From: a virus
IMG/VR virus record: IMGVR_UViG_3300037502_002145
Location: 51,872 to 115,871 of that record
Strand: one strand, 5' to 3'
Length of the DNA stretch: 64,000 nt
In this document: piece by piece, positions 50,725 to 59,730 of the stretch
Layout of the letters: every line of letters starts with the position of its first letter
Position numbering within the stretch: the first letter of the stretch is position 1
Made by a program: the position numbers and the translations under genes
The notes under the pieces: generated by a model
The model's database searches: none
The model's input: the letters and a program-made list of their open reading frames with translations, nothing else
Told to the model about the DNA's origin: nothing

Positions 50725-51294
50725 ATGAGAATAGATATTATGACAGATATTGAAACGTTGGGCAGAGGAGATAATACAACAGTATTTCAGATTGCAGCGT
50801 GTGCTTTTGATATTACAACAGGGAAAATATTAAACACCTTTAACCAAATAGCTAATATTGAAAAGGATAAAGATGTTCCAATTGATGGTGGTACTTTACT
50901 TTGGTGGTTGAAGATCAATAAAGAGTTATTGACTGAATTGTTAGACAAAGGAAATGTATCGCAGAAAGAAATGTTTATAAACTTTAAAGATTGGATTAAA
51001 GAGTTATGCGATGACGAAACAAATGTATTCTTATGGGGTAATGGTATTCTGTTTGATAATAAATTAATTCAATCTAAAATGAAACAGTATAATATTGAGT
51101 ACCCAATCTTTTATAGAAACGATAGAGATATGAGAACAATTGTTGAGTTGGCGGCTTTAAAGACGGGGGTAAAAACAGAGAAGGAATTTAGAAACATTAA
51201 CAGGGGCAAAGAATATGTTGAGCATGATGGATTAGATGATGTTAAAGCTCAGATTGATGTTTTATCAAAAGCTTGGAATATTTTATTGAATTAA
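50725..51294 (+). CDS. DEDD-family 3'-5' exonuclease (189 aa)
   Basis: ATG after AAGGAG. DIMTDIETLG supplies the DxE, FLWGNGILFDN the middle Asp and EHDGLDDVKAQI the final acidic motif. The pattern is that of RNase T/Rv2179c-like exonucleases that trim RNA or DNA ends. It lies 40 bp after the PAPS reductase-like gene. Confidence 0.8.
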   Translation: MRIDIMTDIETLGRGDNTTVFQIAACAFDITTGKILNTFNQIANIEKDKDVPIDGGTLLWWLKINKELLTELLDKGNVSQKEMFINFKDWIKELCDDETNVFLWGNGILFDNKLIQSKMKQYNIEYPIFYRNDRDMRTIVELAALKTGVKTEKEFRNINRGKEYVEHDGLDDVKAQIDVLSKAWNILLN

Positions 51295-51297
51295 CAT

Positions 51298-51310
51298 ACT
51301 ATATATAGTG
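51298..51310. repeat. ACTATATATAGT palindrome, first of three downstream copies
   Basis: ACTATATATAGTG follows the exonuclease stop. The same palindrome occurs at 55627-55640 and 55659-55672, and nearly at 8313-8327 (CCACTATATATAGCA). AT-richness makes chance copies possible. Confidence 0.4.
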
Positions 51311-51415
51311 TTAGATGGGTTAATATATACAATATATAGATATATAAAACGAATAAAATGTAATTTTTATTTAGTTTAATGCGATTAATATAAAACAATA
51401 ATAAAGGAGAATGTA

Positions 51416-52768
51416 ATGGAAAAAGTTAAATTAACGATGAATGAGTTATTTAGTGGTATAGGAGCACAGAAACGTGGTATTAATCTTACCGAATTATTTG
51501 ATTGTGAGGTAGTTTGCACTTCAGATATTGATAAAGAAGCGATGCTTAGTTATGCAGCTATACATAATAGTTTAACAGAAGAAATGATAAATACATATGA
51601 TCAATATCCAAGTAGAGAAATTATGGCTCAACTACTTTCAGAAAGAAATATTGGTTACGATTTTAAGAATAATAAACCATATGATTGGAACAAACACATT
51701 AAACAAAAGAAAAATAAAACATTAGAAAAATATTACTTAGCGTGTGTTTTGTCTGATAATCTTGGAGATATAAGCTTAATTAAAGAATTACCATATGCTG
51801 ATTTATGGACTTATTCTTTTCCTTGTCAAGATTTAAGTGTTGCTGGTAAAGGGGCAGGTATTAAAAAAGGAACTAGAAGTGGATTGTTGTTAGAGGTTGA
51901 AAGACTATTAGAGATTGCAGTTAATAATGAAACACAACCTAAAATTTTAATGCTAGAAAATGTAAAAAATCTAGTTGGAAAAAATAATAAAGATGATTTT
52001 GATGCCTGGCTAAGTAAGCTTGATGAGTTAGGTTATAATACATATTGGCAAGTTGTTAATGGAAAAGATTGTGGTATTCCACAAAACAGAGAACGTGTTT
52101 TTGCAATTAGCATAAGAAAAGAATTTGACACTGGATTATTCGAATTTATGAAACCGTTTGATAATGGTCTACGATTGAAAGATTTTCTTGATTACATAGT
52201 TGAAGATAAATATTATATTAATACTGAAAAAGCAAATAATTTAATAGAACAAATAATAAAAAGGGGATATAAAAGCAACACTGTATTAGTCAAAGATCAG
52301 GCAACTAATTATAGCAAAGATATTGAATTCTCAAACACTTTAATGGCTAGAGATTGGAAGGGGTTTGGAAATCAAGATATGGTCGCAGTGGTAGAATCAA
52401 TAAGAATAGGTGGTTTATTTGATGATGATAAGAAACATCAAGCTGGTAGTATTTGGGATGTTAGTGCCATGTCTCCTACCATAGACACATGTCAAGGAGG
52501 ATATAGAGAACCATGCATTTTAACTAAAGACACAGTTTTAAAAATTAGAAGATTAATACCTAAAGAGTGCTGGAAACTTATGGGTTTTGCGAGTACAGAC
52601 ATTCAAAAGGCGATGAACATAGGTATTTCAGATACTCAATTATATAAACAAGCAGGAAATTCAATTATTACATATTGTATCAAATTATTAATGGAACATA
52701 TATACAAAGCACAGTTTGATAATACATATATTTGCTATGATGAATATGTCACAACAAAATTAATATAA
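51416..52768 (+). CDS. dcm: DNA (cytosine-5) methyltransferase (450 aa)
   Basis: ATG after AAAGGAG. ELFSGIGAQ (motif I), FPCQDLSVAGKG (motif IV with the catalytic Cys), MLENVKNLV (motif VI), CGIPQNRERVFAI (motif VIII) and KQAGNSI (motif X) are all present. The central target-recognition region is of usual length. No restriction enzyme gene is adjacent; an orphan methylase likely shields the DNA from host restriction. Confidence 0.95.
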   Translation: MEKVKLTMNELFSGIGAQKRGINLTELFDCEVVCTSDIDKEAMLSYAAIHNSLTEEMINTYDQYPSREIMAQLLSERNIGYDFKNNKPYDWNKHIKQKKNKTLEKYYLACVLSDNLGDISLIKELPYADLWTYSFPCQDLSVAGKGAGIKKGTRSGLLLEVERLLEIAVNNETQPKILMLENVKNLVGKNNKDDFDAWLSKLDELGYNTYWQVVNGKDCGIPQNRERVFAISIRKEFDTGLFEFMKPFDNGLRLKDFLDYIVEDKYYINTEKANNLIEQIIKRGYKSNTVLVKDQATNYSKDIEFSNTLMARDWKGFGNQDMVAVVESIRIGGLFDDDKKHQAGSIWDVSAMSPTIDTCQGGYREPCILTKDTVLKIRRLIPKECWKLMGFASTDIQKAMNIGISDTQLYKQAGNSIITYCIKLLMEHIYKAQFDNTYICYDEYVTTKLI

Positions 52769-52785
52769 CACAATAAAGGAGTGAT

Positions 52786-52971
52786 ATTATAGAAGATTAT
52801 ATTTACGGTCAACTATTAACTAGAAATAAAGAAGATACAATCAGAGAATATTTTGTTATTCCATGCCAAAAGTGGTTCTTTATACGTTGGATGTTTAAGC
52901 TGGGATGGGATTATAGAGGAGAGACAGAAGTTAACGATGGCTATATTATCACTCTGACACGCAACAAATAA
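52786..52971 (+). CDS. Small protein with ATT/ATA start (61 aa)
   Basis: AAAGGAGTGAT is followed by in-frame ATT 52786 and ATA 52789; no ATG/GTG/TTG is in frame nearby. The product (YIYGQLLTRNKEDTIREYF... GWDYRGETEVNDGYIITL) has the look of a real small phage protein. Function unknown. Confidence 0.55.
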   Translation: MIEDYIYGQLLTRNKEDTIREYFVIPCQKWFFIRWMFKLGWDYRGETEVNDGYIITLTRNK

Positions 52972-53025
52972 AACAATCCTAGAAATAGGTTGTTATAGAT
53001 ATCAAAACTATAAGGAGGAATTAAA

Positions 53026-53238
53026 ATGATTCGATTAATAGGAAATCATGGTTGTTCAAGATGTGAAATGACAAAGAAAATATTAGAAAATAAAGGTATT
53101 GAGTATACATACGAATATCTATCTAATCTTTCAGAAGCTGAACAAACAGATATTATGGAAATGGCAAAAGAAAAGGGAATGATGGCTATGCCAATGATAC
53201 TCAGAGACAATAAACTAATTGACATGAAGGAGATATAA
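53026..53238 (+). CDS. Glutaredoxin-like protein (70 aa)
   Basis: ATG after AAGGAGG. RLIGNHGCSRCEMTKKIL contains a CxxC redox site, with MPMIL as the cis-Pro loop. Encoded 1 bp before the anaerobic ribonucleotide reductase, which it may reduce. Confidence 0.78.
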   Translation: MIRLIGNHGCSRCEMTKKILENKGIEYTYEYLSNLSEAEQTDIMEMAKEKGMMAMPMILRDNKLIDMKEI

Positions 53239-53239
53239 T

Positions 53240-55141
53240 ATGTATTTTAAAACAACTTACACAGAAGAATTTGATGATTTATATATGCACTTAAAAGCAA
53301 AATATCCACAAAAATTATTTGATCTTGATGGTATTGGTAAACAGTTAGATATGTCTGAATTTAGTAAGAACTTTTTTGCATCAAGTGTAACGGCAGATGC
53401 AAGTATAGACGCTAATGCTAACGTAGATGATGTGTCCGTTATCGCTTACAACACTGAATTACCTAAGCCATTTTTTAAGATCAACAGTTACTACGTATTA
53501 TGGAAAGAATTAAGAAGATTATATGGGTTAGAAGTAGCCAATAACATAGTTGAATTACAATTAACTGGGGGTATTTACATACATGATTTTCATGGAGTAG
53601 GAGCTGGTATGCCGTATTGTTTTAATTATTCTACATACGACATAATGACCAAAGGACTCCCTATGGTTAAAAAAGTTAAATCGTTACCACCTAAGCACCT
53701 ATATGCATTCAAATCACAACTAGAACAATTTACCGTTATTGCATCAAATTCAACATTAGGAGCTACTGGATTAGCAGATTTATTGGTTGTAATGAGTTAC
53801 TACGTTAATAACATACTAAAAAGCAAAACAGACGCACACTTTAAGTTTGAAACAGAAGAAGATTGCTGGATTTATGTAAAAGAGAACATTATTTCTTTTA
53901 TTTATACAATTAACCAACCAATGAGAGCAAATCAATCCCCATTTACAAACATCAGCATTTATGATGAATATTTTTTAGATAAGTTATGTGATGATTATCT
54001 TTTTCCAGACGGTTCAAATCCTAATAAAGAGATAGTAAAAAACCTACAGAAAATATATTTAGATATTATGAATGATGAATTACGTAGAACTCCGCTAACT
54101 TTTCCTGTGACAACGGCTTGTTTTTCAATTGATAGTGAAAATAACATAAAAGATGAAGCATTTTTAAGGTTTATTGCTGAACAAAATAAGGAATATGGGT
54201 TTATCAATATATATTGTGGCGACAGTTCAACGCTTTCAAGTTGCTGTAGGTTAAGATCAGAACAGAAATCAGAATACTTTAATTCATTTGGTAGTGGTTC
54301 AAGTAAAATTGGTAGCCTTGGAGTGTGTTCAATAAATTTCCCAAGATTAGCTATTCAGTTCCCTAATAGAGAAGACTTTTTACAACAACTAGTAAAAATG
54401 GTAGAAGTCTGTGCGAAAGTTAATAATGCAAAAAGGCACATAATCGAAAAGAGAATTAAAAATGGGAATGAGCCACTATACACGTTAGGATATATGGAAT
54501 TGTCAAAACAGTATTCAACGGTGGGGGTCAACGGTTTTAATGAATGTATTGAGATTTTAGGGGAAGATATACTAGAAGAAAATGGTCAAAATCTTGCTAT
54601 CGAAATATTAGATACAATTAATTTAACCAACACAAAGTTCCAAAAGCAATATAATGCGCCACACAATTGTGAACAAGTACCGGCAGAAGGTTTGTCAGTT
54701 AAATTAGCAGACAAAGATAAACTGCTTGGATATCAACATGATTATGACATTTATAGTAATCAATTTATTCCTCTAGTAACAAATGCAGATATGTTAGATA
54801 GAATTAAATTACAAGGGATGTTTGATAAACATTTCTCAGGTGGAGCAATATGTCACTTAAATGTTGATTCTAAAATTGAGAAAACTGAAGACATAATGGA
54901 TCTAATTCGTATTACTGCAAAGATGGGCGTTGTTTATCATGCTATCAATTATGTATTAGAAGAATGTGAAGATGGTCATATGAGCGTAGGAAATGGCGAA
55001 GTATGCTCAATATGTGGAAAACCAATTATTAATAAATACACTCGTGTTGTTGGATTCCTTACTAATGTAAAGAATTGGAATAAAACACGTAGAGAAAAAG
55101 ATTTTCCTAACCGTCAATTTTACGGCGGAGTACAAGTGTAA
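53240..55141 (+). CDS. nrdD: Anaerobic (class III) ribonucleoside-triphosphate reductase (633 aa)
   Basis: ATG with AAGGAG upstream. Regions YIHDFHGVGAGMPYCFNY, RANQSPFTNISIYD and the C-terminal RVVGFLTNVKNWNKTRREKDFPNRQFYGGVQV match class III reductases; the Gly in VVGFL is the likely radical residue. An ATP-cone is absent. The usual two-CxxC zinc site before it is reduced to one CxxC (VCSICGKP). It makes dNTPs without oxygen. Its stop overlaps nrdG (TAATG). Confidence 0.9.
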   Translation: MYFKTTYTEEFDDLYMHLKAKYPQKLFDLDGIGKQLDMSEFSKNFFASSVTADASIDANANVDDVSVIAYNTELPKPFFKINSYYVLWKELRRLYGLEVANNIVELQLTGGIYIHDFHGVGAGMPYCFNYSTYDIMTKGLPMVKKVKSLPPKHLYAFKSQLEQFTVIASNSTLGATGLADLLVVMSYYVNNILKSKTDAHFKFETEEDCWIYVKENIISFIYTINQPMRANQSPFTNISIYDEYFLDKLCDDYLFPDGSNPNKEIVKNLQKIYLDIMNDELRRTPLTFPVTTACFSIDSENNIKDEAFLRFIAEQNKEYGFINIYCGDSSTLSSCCRLRSEQKSEYFNSFGSGSSKIGSLGVCSINFPRLAIQFPNREDFLQQLVKMVEVCAKVNNAKRHIIEKRIKNGNEPLYTLGYMELSKQYSTVGVNGFNECIEILGEDILEENGQNLAIEILDTINLTNTKFQKQYNAPHNCEQVPAEGLSVKLADKDKLLGYQHDYDIYSNQFIPLVTNADMLDRIKLQGMFDKHFSGGAICHLNVDSKIEKTEDIMDLIRITAKMGVVYHAINYVLEECEDGHMSVGNGEVCSICGKPIINKYTRVVGFLTNVKNWNKTRREKDFPNRQFYGGVQV

Positions 55142-55602
55142 TGAATATTCTAAGTACACAATACACCCTTGCAACAAAATCATTAGATATATACGTGGCT
55201 GGTTGCAAGGGGCAGCCACACTGTAAAAACTGTCATAATCCTGAAAGCTGGTGCTTTGACAATGGAAAACCGTATATACCATTCTTCCATAAACACATAA
55301 AAAATAAACTGATTGAGTTTGATATTGCAATAGAAAATATAATGGTTTTTGGTGGTGAACCATTAGACCAAACATACGAAGATATTTTAACCTTACTTAT
55401 GAGATTGAGTGATTATAATAAATCAATTTGGTTATTTACGAGATACGAATTAAATGAAGTACCCGAAGAAATAAAAGGAATATGCGATTACATAAAGTGT
55501 GGTAGATACAGAGAAGATTTAAAGTGTGAAAATAACATAAGTTATGGTATAAAACTTGCTACAAGTAATCAAAAAGTATTTAAAAGAGGAATAGACTACT
55601 AA
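55141..55602 (+). CDS. nrdG: Anaerobic ribonucleotide reductase activating protein (153 aa)
   Basis: The start overlaps the nrdD stop by 1 bp. GCKGQPHCKNCHNPESW holds the radical-SAM cysteines (CX5CX2C, a common phage spacing), followed by FGGEPLDQ. It installs the glycyl radical on NrdD using S-adenosylmethionine. Confidence 0.92.
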   Translation: MNILSTQYTLATKSLDIYVAGCKGQPHCKNCHNPESWCFDNGKPYIPFFHKHIKNKLIEFDIAIENIMVFGGEPLDQTYEDILTLLMRLSDYNKSIWLFTRYELNEVPEEIKGICDYIKCGRYREDLKCENNISYGIKLATSNQKVFKRGIDY

Positions 55603-55626
55603 TTGTAGTGTAACACTAATTATAAA

Positions 55627-55672
55627 CACTATATATAGTGGTATACGCTTAACACAACCACTATATATAGTA
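55627..55672. repeat. Pair of CACTATATATAGT palindromes
   Basis: Two near-identical 14-nt palindromes (55627-55640, 55659-55672) lie in the gap after nrdG, 32 bp apart (about three helical turns), a spacing suited to a dimeric DNA-binding protein. Confidence 0.45.
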
Positions 55673-55721
55673 AATATTTGTAAATAAAACAGCTATTTTA
55701 TTAAGAGAGAAAGGAGTGTTT

Positions 55722-56018
55722 ATGAAAAACGAAGAAAGATATATAAAATCTTCAGACAGAGGCGAATTTAAGTATGAAGTATTAGAAGCAGATGAATGGA
55801 CTGGAAGAATTGTATTAGAAGAGTGTATTTATAACGATAAATCAGTGGGTACAATAAGAAATAATTGTGGTGAATATGAAATAGAAATAGACAATCTTAT
55901 AAATGATCCTGTTTATATTTTTGAAACTAGATCATCTCGAAAATTAGCTAGACAATTATTAGAGCGAATTATTAATAACGATATTTCTAATAATGGGAAG
56001 AACAATAAATATAAATAA
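55722..56018 (+). CDS. Hypothetical protein (98 aa)
   Basis: ATG 55722 after AAAGGAG. Acidic N-terminal half, basic C-terminus (GKNNKYK). Not recognised. Confidence 0.6.
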   Translation: MKNEERYIKSSDRGEFKYEVLEADEWTGRIVLEECIYNDKSVGTIRNNCGEYEIEIDNLINDPVYIFETRSSRKLARQLLERIINNDISNNGKNNKYK

Positions 56019-56058
56019 AAGTATATTTTTATTAGGTAAAAAGAAAGGAGAATTAATC

Positions 56059-56259
56059 ATGAGAATTAAATTAGTTTATGAATCAAATTTATGTTGGGTT
56101 ACATCAAGAATTGTAGAGGTTCAATCCAACATCTCAGATGAAGATATTAAAGCTTTGTTTGAATTAAATCTAGGCGTTAAATACGACGATAACACCTGTT
56201 ATTGGGTTGTATTAGATGAAACTGTAACTGAAAAAGAAATGTTAGCTTATACAGAATAG
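56059..56259 (+). CDS. Small hypothetical protein (66 aa)
   Basis: ATG 56059 after AAAGGAG. A beta-type N-terminus with Trp and Cys; acidic end. Unknown. Confidence 0.6.
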   Translation: MRIKLVYESNLCWVTSRIVEVQSNISDEDIKALFELNLGVKYDDNTCYWVVLDETVTEKEMLAYTE

Positions 56260-56268
56260 GAGGATTAT

Positions 56269-56907
56269 ATGCCAAGAGGACGTAAATCAGAAGAAACAAA
56301 TAATGGTGTACTAAACTTAATTGCACTAGATGAAAACTTAATTGAAGATAACACCAAAACGCCTAATATACAGATTGATGATTGTGGTGGAATTTCGGTT
56401 GACAAGAATGGTAATTGGGAGTTAGTTAAAATTGATCAGACTACTGTTACAGAGGATAATATTAAAACTGCTACAAATTCATTTGGTGATAAATACACCA
56501 TAGGAGATACATATCAACAATGGTCATCAATGGGTAAATACTTAGATTCTTATGTAAGTGCAGTTGAAACATATGCAAAGTTAAGATTCTTAGATGAAGT
56601 AAGCAAATTAAAATATTGTAGAGATATTTCAAAGCTTGTCGAAATTCAAACTGAGATTAAGGATTCTATTAGTAAATTTGCAGTAGAAAACGTTGTACCA
56701 CAGATTGTTAAAGATATTGGATTATCTATGAATCAGCTACAATCAATTAAGAAAGACATCGCTGAACTACAAGAATTAAAGAAAACAATGATCGAAGATT
56801 GCAATGAATTTATGAATGTAGTTGCAGAGAAACGAAATACGATGATAGCCAAAGGCATTATTGAGCAGAAGAAAACCAAACATAGAATCAAGGAGGAAGA
56901 GCAATGA
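56269..56907 (+). CDS. Helical hypothetical protein (212 aa)
   Basis: ATG after AGGAGG. Basic start (PRGRKSEE), acidic middle and a long coiled-coil-like C-terminal half (residues ~105-210). The last codons overlap dut by 4 bp. Possibly a DNA-associated or scaffold-like protein; not recognised. Confidence 0.6.
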   Translation: MPRGRKSEETNNGVLNLIALDENLIEDNTKTPNIQIDDCGGISVDKNGNWELVKIDQTTVTEDNIKTATNSFGDKYTIGDTYQQWSSMGKYLDSYVSAVETYAKLRFLDEVSKLKYCRDISKLVEIQTEIKDSISKFAVENVVPQIVKDIGLSMNQLQSIKKDIAELQELKKTMIEDCNEFMNVVAEKRNTMIAKGIIEQKKTKHRIKEEEQ

Positions 56908-57419
56908 AAATAGGAGAAAATGATTTAGTATTCGCAAAGATTAAGAATGGGGCTATTATCCCAAGCAAGAGAGAAGAAGACGCTGGTTATGATGTATTTG
57001 CTTGTTTCGATGAAGATTTTATGTATTTTAAACCACATCAAACAAGGCTAGTTCCTACGGGTATAGCAAGTGCGTTAAATCCTAAGTATTATATACAAAT
57101 AGAGGAACGTGGTTCTACTGGAAGCAAGGGCATTAAGAAATCGGCAGGTATCATAGACTCAGGATATAGGGGAGAGTGGTTCATTGCTATCACAAATGTA
57201 AATGACGTACCGATGATAATAGCTAAAGATACCGTAACCAATAAAGACATATTTGGTGATATTAATATGAATCATATTATTTACCCATACAACAAGGCAA
57301 TTGCTCAAGCCATAGTACATGAAGTGCATATAATGAATATCACAGAACTATCATATCAAGAATTATTGTTAATAGAATCTGAACGTGGAACTGGTTCATT
57401 AGGAAGTAGTAAAAAATAA
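56904..57419 (+). CDS. dut: dUTPase (171 aa)
   Basis: ATG after AAGGAGG. Trimeric dUTPase motifs: DAGYDV (1), ERGSTG (2), GIIDSGYRGEW (3) and the C-terminal RGTGSLGSS (5). It hydrolyses dUTP to dUMP, keeping uracil out of DNA and feeding thymidylate synthesis. Confidence 0.95.
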   Translation: MKIGENDLVFAKIKNGAIIPSKREEDAGYDVFACFDEDFMYFKPHQTRLVPTGIASALNPKYYIQIEERGSTGSKGIKKSAGIIDSGYRGEWFIAITNVNDVPMIIAKDTVTNKDIFGDINMNHIIYPYNKAIAQAIVHEVHIMNITELSYQELLLIESERGTGSLGSSKK

Positions 57420-57436
57420 TATATTTTAACAAAATA

Positions 57437-57479
57437 AATATAAAACTATATTGACAACCGTTTTGTGGTGTGATAGAAT
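57437..57479 (+). promoter_or_regulatory. Promoter with AATATAAAAC box and extended -10
   Basis: Box 57437-57446, TTGACA 57451-57456, 17-nt spacer, TAGAAT 57474-57479 after TGTGA. GGTGTGAT overlapping the -10 is an inverted match (one G-T) to ATCGCACC about 45 nt downstream. A second box (57545-57554) precedes the ribosome site. Confidence 0.8.
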
Positions 57480-57570
57480 TAGTTAACAGCAAAGGTAATG
57501 GCTAGAAACTAAGGAATATCGCACCATTTTATTGCAAGGAGATTAATATAAAACAGAAAGGAGAATAGCA

Positions 57571-57906
57571 ATGTTTAAGAAGAAAGTTAAAGAAGTAATC
57601 GTCACAGAAGATAAGCTACCAGAAGGCACGGATGAAGTAGTGAGGATACGTGATATTATTATACCGCCAGAATATCATAAGCATAAAGTAAGTTGGTATA
57701 AGATCAAGAAAGCAATTGATTACTATAATGAGAATGGGGCATTTGACAAGCCTATTAGTATTATGGTTGAGATTACAAGAAACGATAGTTTAAATGGTAA
57801 TAAGCCAAATAAGTTACATTTAGTAGATGAGTATTCAAGATACATAGCTGCTAAATATTATCTTGGATTAAAAACTATTCCAGTTACATACATAAGTATT
57901 GATTAA
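57571..57906 (+). CDS. ParB-like domain protein (111 aa)
   Basis: ATG after AAAGGAG. VVRIRDIIIPPEYHKHKVSWYKIKKAIDYY and LHLVDEYSRYIAAKYYLGLKTIPVTYI follow the strand and helix order of ParB/Srx-type nuclease domains, without a helix-turn-helix. Possibly a small DNA-binding or nicking factor; role unknown. Confidence 0.6.
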   Translation: MFKKKVKEVIVTEDKLPEGTDEVVRIRDIIIPPEYHKHKVSWYKIKKAIDYYNENGAFDKPISIMVEITRNDSLNGNKPNKLHLVDEYSRYIAAKYYLGLKTIPVTYISID

Positions 57907-57992
57907 GGATATTAATATAAAACATAAAATCAAAGTTTGATTAAGAAGCACTGTTGGTAACAAGTGGTCTAATTAAAAAAGGAGTGATAAAG

Positions 57993-58508
57993 ATTGATAG
58001 CTTAGAATTAGCTAAAGAATTTGGTAGAAATCACAAAGATGTTTTAGAGAGTATATCCAATTTTTTGAAGAGAAATAAAGAATATGAAGAACATTTTGTT
58101 ATTGGTCAATATAAAGCTAGTAATGGGAAACATAATAAGCGATATATAATGAGTGATATTGCTTACAACATTATGAGTGAAAAATTTAAATATAATATTA
58201 GATCACAAAGGCTAGAATACATATTTGGCAATGAAATATATGATTATTTTTCTAAATTAGGCTATACTATCGAAACACAAAAACTAGTTTGTAATAAATA
58301 TAAAGTAGATTTCTACATAGAATCACTTAATTTAGTGATTGAATACGATGAGGAACACCATAAAATTAAAGATAATAATAAAAATGACAAGTTAAGACAA
58401 AAAACAATAGAAAAAGAACTAAAGTGTAGTTTTATAAGAATACCAGAAACTATTAGTATTGGTGAAGCAATAGGTATAATAACTAAATACATATTAAAAA
58501 TTGCATAA
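57993..58508 (+). CDS. Rha-type regulator fused to a VSR/DUF559-like nuclease, ATT start (171 aa)
   Basis: ATT 57993 lies 8 nt after AAAGGAGTGAT and is the natural start; an upstream TTG frame would run through the ribosome site. Residues 1-95 (DSLELAKEFGRNHKDVLESI) match phage Rha regulators. The C-terminal 75 residues (YKVDFYIESLNLVIEYDEEHHK... KLRQKTIEKELKCSFIRI) match the DUF559/Vsr-like PD-(D/E)XK fold, with likely catalytic D, E and H residues. It probably binds and cuts DNA. Confidence 0.7.
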   Translation: MDSLELAKEFGRNHKDVLESISNFLKRNKEYEEHFVIGQYKASNGKHNKRYIMSDIAYNIMSEKFKYNIRSQRLEYIFGNEIYDYFSKLGYTIETQKLVCNKYKVDFYIESLNLVIEYDEEHHKIKDNNKNDKLRQKTIEKELKCSFIRIPETISIGEAIGIITKYILKIA

Positions 58509-58559
58509 TAAAAGGTGCATTTTATTGATATTAATTAAGAAAGAAGAGAGGTAAGATAT

Positions 58560-59681
58560 ATGAGCGAATGCTATGAATTAACACTAACACAGAACTATGT
58601 TTCTGATTGGAATTTCTGTGATGCAATTAGGGAGCTTATCCAAAATGGAACAGATCAAGAAATATTGGATAATGAAAATAAGTTTTCGATTAATTATGAT
58701 AAAAAGTCAGAAACATTAAGATTGATAAACACTAAATCAAAGCTAAAAATTAACACTTTGCTTTTAGGTAAGAGTAGCAAAAGTAATAATGAGGATACTG
58801 TTGGTCAATTTGGAGAGGGATATAAAATAGCAGCACTTGTTTTAAACAGATTAGGAAAAACGTTTACTATTTATAATAATGAAAAGAATGAAATATGGAC
58901 ATCGAGATTTAAAGATAGTAAGAAATGGCTAGACAAAATTTTGGTATTTGATGTGGAAGAACATATAACTGATGATGTCGGATTAGTTATTGAAGTGGGC
59001 AATGTAACATATAAAGACAATAATGACATTTATGATATATGGCTTGGGTTTTATGAGGTTGAAAAAATTGAAACTACATATGGTGATATTTTAACGGAGG
59101 AAGAATTCAAGGATCAGATTTTTGTAAACGGACTAAAAGTTGCTTGTAATGAAGATATGGAATATGGATATAACTTCAAGCCAAGGTATATTAAGCTCGA
59201 GAGAGACAGAAAGACTTGCGATGGATGGCAAGCAAGAGATACTACTTCATTAATGATTGCAGAAGCAATGGTTCAAGGTAAACTTGAAATAGAAACAGTT
59301 AAACGACTAGTCGAAAAAAATACTGACGATGTGTACAACTTAGAATTTAACGGATATACAAAAGATGTAAAAGAGGTAAAAAAGATGCTTATTAGTGAAT
59401 TTGATAAGCAATACACTGCTCCATTTTCAATACCTGTACAATCACAAGAAGACATAAATAAAGTTAAAGCATATGGTGGAAACCCAGTAATTGTACCACA
59501 CAAAGTTGCATCATTACTAAAAGAAGAATCTGCTAACAGAATTAGGGATTTAATAGCTTTACCAACTGAAAAAACATTAACTTTAAGAGAAAAATTTCAA
59601 AGATGGTATGATATTTATGCCAACAAACTTGAAGAAGAACCAAAGAAAGATTTATCAAATTTAATTAATGAATTAATGTAA
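58560..59681 (+). CDS. GHKL-family ATPase (373 aa)
   Basis: ATG after AAGAGAGG. The N-box AIRELIQNGTDQ (residues ~23-34) and the G-box GQFGEGYKIAALVL (~80-93) define the Bergerat ATP-binding fold shared by Hsp90, MutL and MORC proteins. The rest is unfamiliar. Conformational ATPases of this kind occur in phages and defence systems; the partner is unknown. Confidence 0.72.
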   Translation: MSECYELTLTQNYVSDWNFCDAIRELIQNGTDQEILDNENKFSINYDKKSETLRLINTKSKLKINTLLLGKSSKSNNEDTVGQFGEGYKIAALVLNRLGKTFTIYNNEKNEIWTSRFKDSKKWLDKILVFDVEEHITDDVGLVIEVGNVTYKDNNDIYDIWLGFYEVEKIETTYGDILTEEEFKDQIFVNGLKVACNEDMEYGYNFKPRYIKLERDRKTCDGWQARDTTSLMIAEAMVQGKLEIETVKRLVEKNTDDVYNLEFNGYTKDVKEVKKMLISEFDKQYTAPFSIPVQSQEDINKVKAYGGNPVIVPHKVASLLKEESANRIRDLIALPTEKTLTLREKFQRWYDIYANKLEEEPKKDLSNLINELM

Positions 59682-59730
59682 GGTTTATAAAAGATGTATT
59701 TTAACAGGGTAAGAAAGGAGTCAATACAAA

